From UA16 sp965661575 (GTDB taxonomy: Bacteria > Bacteroidota > Bacteroidia > Flavobacteriales_D > Sanyastnellaceae), in contig CBFIEJ010000004.1 of assembly GCA_965661575.1 (NCBI GenBank), positions 31,971-95,970 on the forward strand: a DNA stretch of 64,000 nt, given 5' to 3'. The notes beneath the pieces are model-generated. The model was not told where the DNA came from. It was given only the letters and a program-made list of their open reading frames with translations, and did no database searches. Positions 61,406 to 64,000 of the stretch are shown here, in pieces; the first letter of the stretch is position 1; every line of letters starts with the position of its first letter. Made by a program: the position numbers and the translations under genes.

Positions 61406-62095
61406 ATGAGCAATAACGGACTTTTGAAATCATCGCTGGCTAAGAAGTACCTGATGGCACTGACTGGCCTTTTTTTATGCACCTTTCTTCTGGGGCACTT
61501 GGCCGGAAACCTCCAGCTATTTATCTCCGGGGCAGAAGGACAACAAGCATTCAATGAGTATGCTGAGTTCATGACCACATTTCCTTTGGTCAAAATTCTC
61601 AGCTACCTAACCTACGCGAGTGTTTTGTTCCACATCGTGGACGGAATCCTATTGTCCATGCGCAATCGCAAATCACGTCCAGTTGGTTACGTGAAAGAGA
61701 ATGGTGCAGCAAATGCGAGTTGGTCCAGTCGCAACATGGGCATCCTTGGGACAATCATCGCTGTATTTTTGGTGAGCCATATGCAGACTTTTTGGTACAA
61801 AATGCATTTTGGAGCGATGCCAATGCATGACGGACTGAAGGATCTGCACACCGTAGTTTTGGCTTTCTTCTCTCCTGATAATTCACTTGGGTTGATTGCA
61901 GTCATTGGATACGTTCTTGCTCAGGCGGCCTTATCGTTTCACCTGGTTCATGGATTTCAGAGTGGTTTTCAGTCGTTAGGACTTCGTCATCCGAAATACA
62001 CGCCGGTCATCGAAAAAACAGGCTACTTGTTTGGGGTTGGAGTCCCTTTGTTGTTTGCAGCTATCCCTGTGTTCCTCTACATCACCCAGCTTTAA
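61406..62095 (+). CDS. sdhC: Succinate dehydrogenase / fumarate reductase cytochrome b subunit
   Basis: 229 residues with five transmembrane segments, the single-anchor-protein (type B, diheme) form. SLAKKYLMALTGLFLCTFLLGHLAGNLQLF, VLFHIVDGILLSMRNRK, FLVSHMQTFWYKMHFG, and AALSFHLVHGFQSGFQSLGLRHPKY supply the conserved His residues that bind haem and quinone. It anchors the flavoprotein and iron-sulfur subunits in the inner membrane and passes electrons to menaquinone. Followed 12 bp later by the flavoprotein gene; the iron-sulfur subunit must lie beyond the window. Confidence 0.93.
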   Translation: MSNNGLLKSSLAKKYLMALTGLFLCTFLLGHLAGNLQLFISGAEGQQAFNEYAEFMTTFPLVKILSYLTYASVLFHIVDGILLSMRNRKSRPVGYVKENGAANASWSSRNMGILGTIIAVFLVSHMQTFWYKMHFGAMPMHDGLKDLHTVVLAFFSPDNSLGLIAVIGYVLAQAALSFHLVHGFQSGFQSLGLRHPKYTPVIEKTGYLFGVGVPLLFAAIPVFLYITQL

Positions 62096-62107
62096 TAGAC
62101 GACGAAG

Positions 62108-64000
62108 ATGTTAGATTCTAAGATACCCCAAGGTCCACTAGCGGATAAGTGGACATCACACAAAAACAACATTAACCTCGTCAACCCGGCGAACAAGAGA
62201 CTCATTGATGTCATTGTTGTAGGGACGGGATTGGCAGGAAGTTCAGCCGCTGCTTCTCTGGCCGAGATGGGCTACAATGTGAAAGCTTTTTGTTTTCAGG
62301 ATTCCCCGCGGCGAGCTCACTCGATTGCAGCTCAAGGTGGGATCAATGCTGCGAAGAACTACCAGAACGACGGGGACTCGGTTTACCGACTCTTCTACGA
62401 TACCATCAAGGGAGGAGACTACCGAAGTCGAGAGGGCAATGTGCATAGATTGGCAGAAGTTTCGACCAGCATCATCGATCAGTGTGTTGCGCAGGGTGTT
62501 CCCTTTGCTCGAGAGTATGGGGGACTTTTGGACAACCGAAGCTTCGGAGGAGTTCAAGTTTCTCGAACCTTCTATGCGAAAGGTCAAACCGGGCAACAGT
62601 TATTGCTTGGTGCGTACTCGGCATTGAGTCGTCAGATTTCGAAAGGCAAGGTGGAAATGTTCACGCGTCATGAGATGATGGATGTTGTAATGGTCGACGG
62701 CAAGTGCCGCGGCATCATCGCAAGAAACCTCGTTACAGGAGAATTGGAAAGGCACGCTGCCCATGCTGTCGTGCTTGCGTCTGGGGGATACGGAAATGTC
62801 TTCTTTTTGAGTACCAATGCCATGGGCTCAAATGTGTCGGCCTCTTGGAAAGCGCATAAGAAAGGCGCATTCATGGCAAACCCTTGCTTCACTCAAATCC
62901 ATCCGACTTGCATTCCGGTCTCAGGGGAGCATCAATCAAAATTGACCTTGATGTCCGAGTCGTTGAGAAATGACGGACGCATCTGGGTTCCGGCCAAAAA
63001 AGAGGATGCTGAAGCCATTCGAAAAGGCACAAAGAATGCCATTGAAATTGCAGAGGAGGACCGCGACTATTACCTCGAGCGCCGTTACCCGGCTTTCGGT
63101 AACCTCGTTCCTCGTGATGTCGCTTCGCGTGCTGCAAAGGAGCGATGCGATGCAGGTTTTGGAGTCAATGAAACAGGCGAAGCAGTTTTCTTGGATTACG
63201 CGAGTGCTATTCAGCGCTACGGAAAAACTGAAGCCAATATTCGCGGCCTGAAGAATCCTTCAGCAGCAGATTTCACGGAATTGGGCAAACAAGTCGTAAA
63301 GGCCAAGTATGGCAACCTCTTCGACATGTACAAGCAAATTGCGGCAGATGACCCCTATGAGACTCCAATGAAAATTTATCCTGCGGTGCACTACACCATG
63401 GGAGGCTTGTGGGTGGACTACAATCTAATGACGTCCGTGCCCGGGCTCTATGCTGCAGGGGAGGCAAACTTCTCAGATCACGGAGCAAACCGGCTTGGAG
63501 CTTCAGCGTTGATGCAGGGCTTGGCTGACGGGTATTTTGTTTTGCCGTACACGATTGGAGATTACCTTTCACAAGACATCCGAACGGGGGAGATTTCAGC
63601 TGATTCTCAAGAATTTGCTGAAGCAGAGAAGGAAGTGAAAGAACGAATTGACCATCTGATCAATAACAACGGCACCAAACCGGTAGATGATTTTCATCGC
63701 CGACTGGGTCGGATCATGTGGAACGAATGTGGGATGTCGCGCAATGCCGAAGGGCTGAAAAAGGCCATTCAAGACATTCGTGATTTGAGAACAGAATTTT
63801 GGTCGGATGTTCGCGTACCGGGCTCTGATGACGGCTTTAATCCAGAGCTGGACAAGGCAGGTCGCGTCGCAGATCTGCTCGAATTAGGAGAGTTGATGTG
63901 CAAGGATGCTCTTGAACGCGAAGAATCGTGCGGAGGGCACTTTCGTGAGGAGCATCAGACTCCAGAGGGTGAGGCGTTGCGTAACGACGAACAATTCACT
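62108..64000 (+). CDS. sdhA: Succinate dehydrogenase / fumarate reductase flavoprotein subunit (partial)
   Basis: 631 codons from the ATG at 62108 to the window edge without a stop; the family is about 670 residues, so only a short C-terminal part is missing. FAD motif DVIVVGTGLAGSSAAASLAEMGY near residue 35, RRAHSIAAQGGINAAKNY containing the His of FAD attachment, VLASGGYGNVFFLSTNA, and the catalytic region with His and Arg (PCFTQIHPTCIP, ESLRNDGRIW, YPAVHYTMGGLWVDY, GEANFSDHGANRLGASALMQGLADG). It oxidises succinate to fumarate in the TCA cycle. Confidence 0.95.
   Translation, partial: MLDSKIPQGPLADKWTSHKNNINLVNPANKRLIDVIVVGTGLAGSSAAASLAEMGYNVKAFCFQDSPRRAHSIAAQGGINAAKNYQNDGDSVYRLFYDTIKGGDYRSREGNVHRLAEVSTSIIDQCVAQGVPFAREYGGLLDNRSFGGVQVSRTFYAKGQTGQQLLLGAYSALSRQISKGKVEMFTRHEMMDVVMVDGKCRGIIARNLVTGELERHAAHAVVLASGGYGNVFFLSTNAMGSNVSASWKAHKKGAFMANPCFTQIHPTCIPVSGEHQSKLTLMSESLRNDGRIWVPAKKEDAEAIRKGTKNAIEIAEEDRDYYLERRYPAFGNLVPRDVASRAAKERCDAGFGVNETGEAVFLDYASAIQRYGKTEANIRGLKNPSAADFTELGKQVVKAKYGNLFDMYKQIAADDPYETPMKIYPAVHYTMGGLWVDYNLMTSVPGLYAAGEANFSDHGANRLGASALMQGLADGYFVLPYTIGDYLSQDIRTGEISADSQEFAEAEKEVKERIDHLINNNGTKPVDDFHRRLGRIMWNECGMSRNAEGLKKAIQDIRDLRTEFWSDVRVPGSDDGFNPELDKAGRVADLLELGELMCKDALEREESCGGHFREEHQTPEGEALRNDEQFT

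Overview
The window is a 64-kb chromosomal segment of a Bacteroidota bacterium, most likely order Flavobacteriales; family-level placement (Cryomorphaceae/Schleiferiaceae/Crocinitomicaceae type) is only a guess. The evidence is many secreted proteins with type IX secretion (T9SS) C-terminal sorting domains, one gliding-motility-type (type B) CTD protein, DUF4296, DUF6495, DUF4856 and FecA-like genes typical of the phylum, several promoters of the Bacteroidota -33/-7 type (TTTG ... TAnnTTTG), and the local order GT2 mannosyltransferase - dihydroorotase - DUF4296 - epimerase seen in this group. Base composition is roughly balanced. There is no phage, transposon, CRISPR array or rRNA; one tRNA-Cys is present.

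Layout. 1-8465: nitronate monooxygenase (partial), DCC thioredoxin-like protein, uvrC, epimerase, then a leftward run of DUF4296 lipoprotein, dihydroorotase, polyprenol-P-mannose synthase, rRNA pseudouridine synthase and YraN nuclease-like protein, and a rightward small beta-barrel gene. 8491-20389: secreted-protein region with a leftward five-gene operon (YHYH protein, delta-60-repeat protein, periplasmic TonB-CTD protein, PhoD-like phosphoesterase, coiled-coil membrane protein), a T9SS alpha/beta-hydrolase lacking its nucleophilic serine, an RhlE-type helicase, a CotH protein and another T9SS protein. 20438-22898: DUF5684 membrane protein, a gene-free stretch holding a probable structured RNA with its own terminator, and a TPR-membrane-HTH regulator with a TTG start. 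22952-30423: a four-gene presumed metal-acquisition operon (DUF4856 lipoprotein, imelysin, HTTM, FecA-like TonB receptor) preceded by a perfect 10+1+10 palindrome, and upstream a cysteine-rich protein made of two 142-residue repeats. 30839-33915: an uncharacterised pair, radical SAM/SPASM enzyme plus lipoprotein, then tRNA-Cys.

34006-53843: pssA-like gene, purS, leftward glyS-pgk-secreted protein, gpsA, a 1339-residue SBBP/PKD/gliding-CTD protein, HU/SPOR protein, HAD hydrolase, DUF6495, oligopeptidase B, kdsB overlapping a TonB receptor, dprA, and a cation:proton antiporter. 53871-64000: rseP, a class A penicillin-binding protein with a four-cysteine insert, both subunits of a 3-oxoacid CoA-transferase, gltX, a short ssb, and the start of the succinate dehydrogenase/fumarate reductase operon (sdhC, partial sdhA).

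The parts most worth following are the operator-led DUF4856/imelysin/HTTM/TonB operon (with a hairpin around the imelysin start codon and a degenerate imelysin metal motif), the radical SAM plus lipoprotein pair, the candidate RNA near 21.1 kb, and the Ser-less alpha/beta hydrolase. All functional statements rest on motif recognition by eye; no database search was run.
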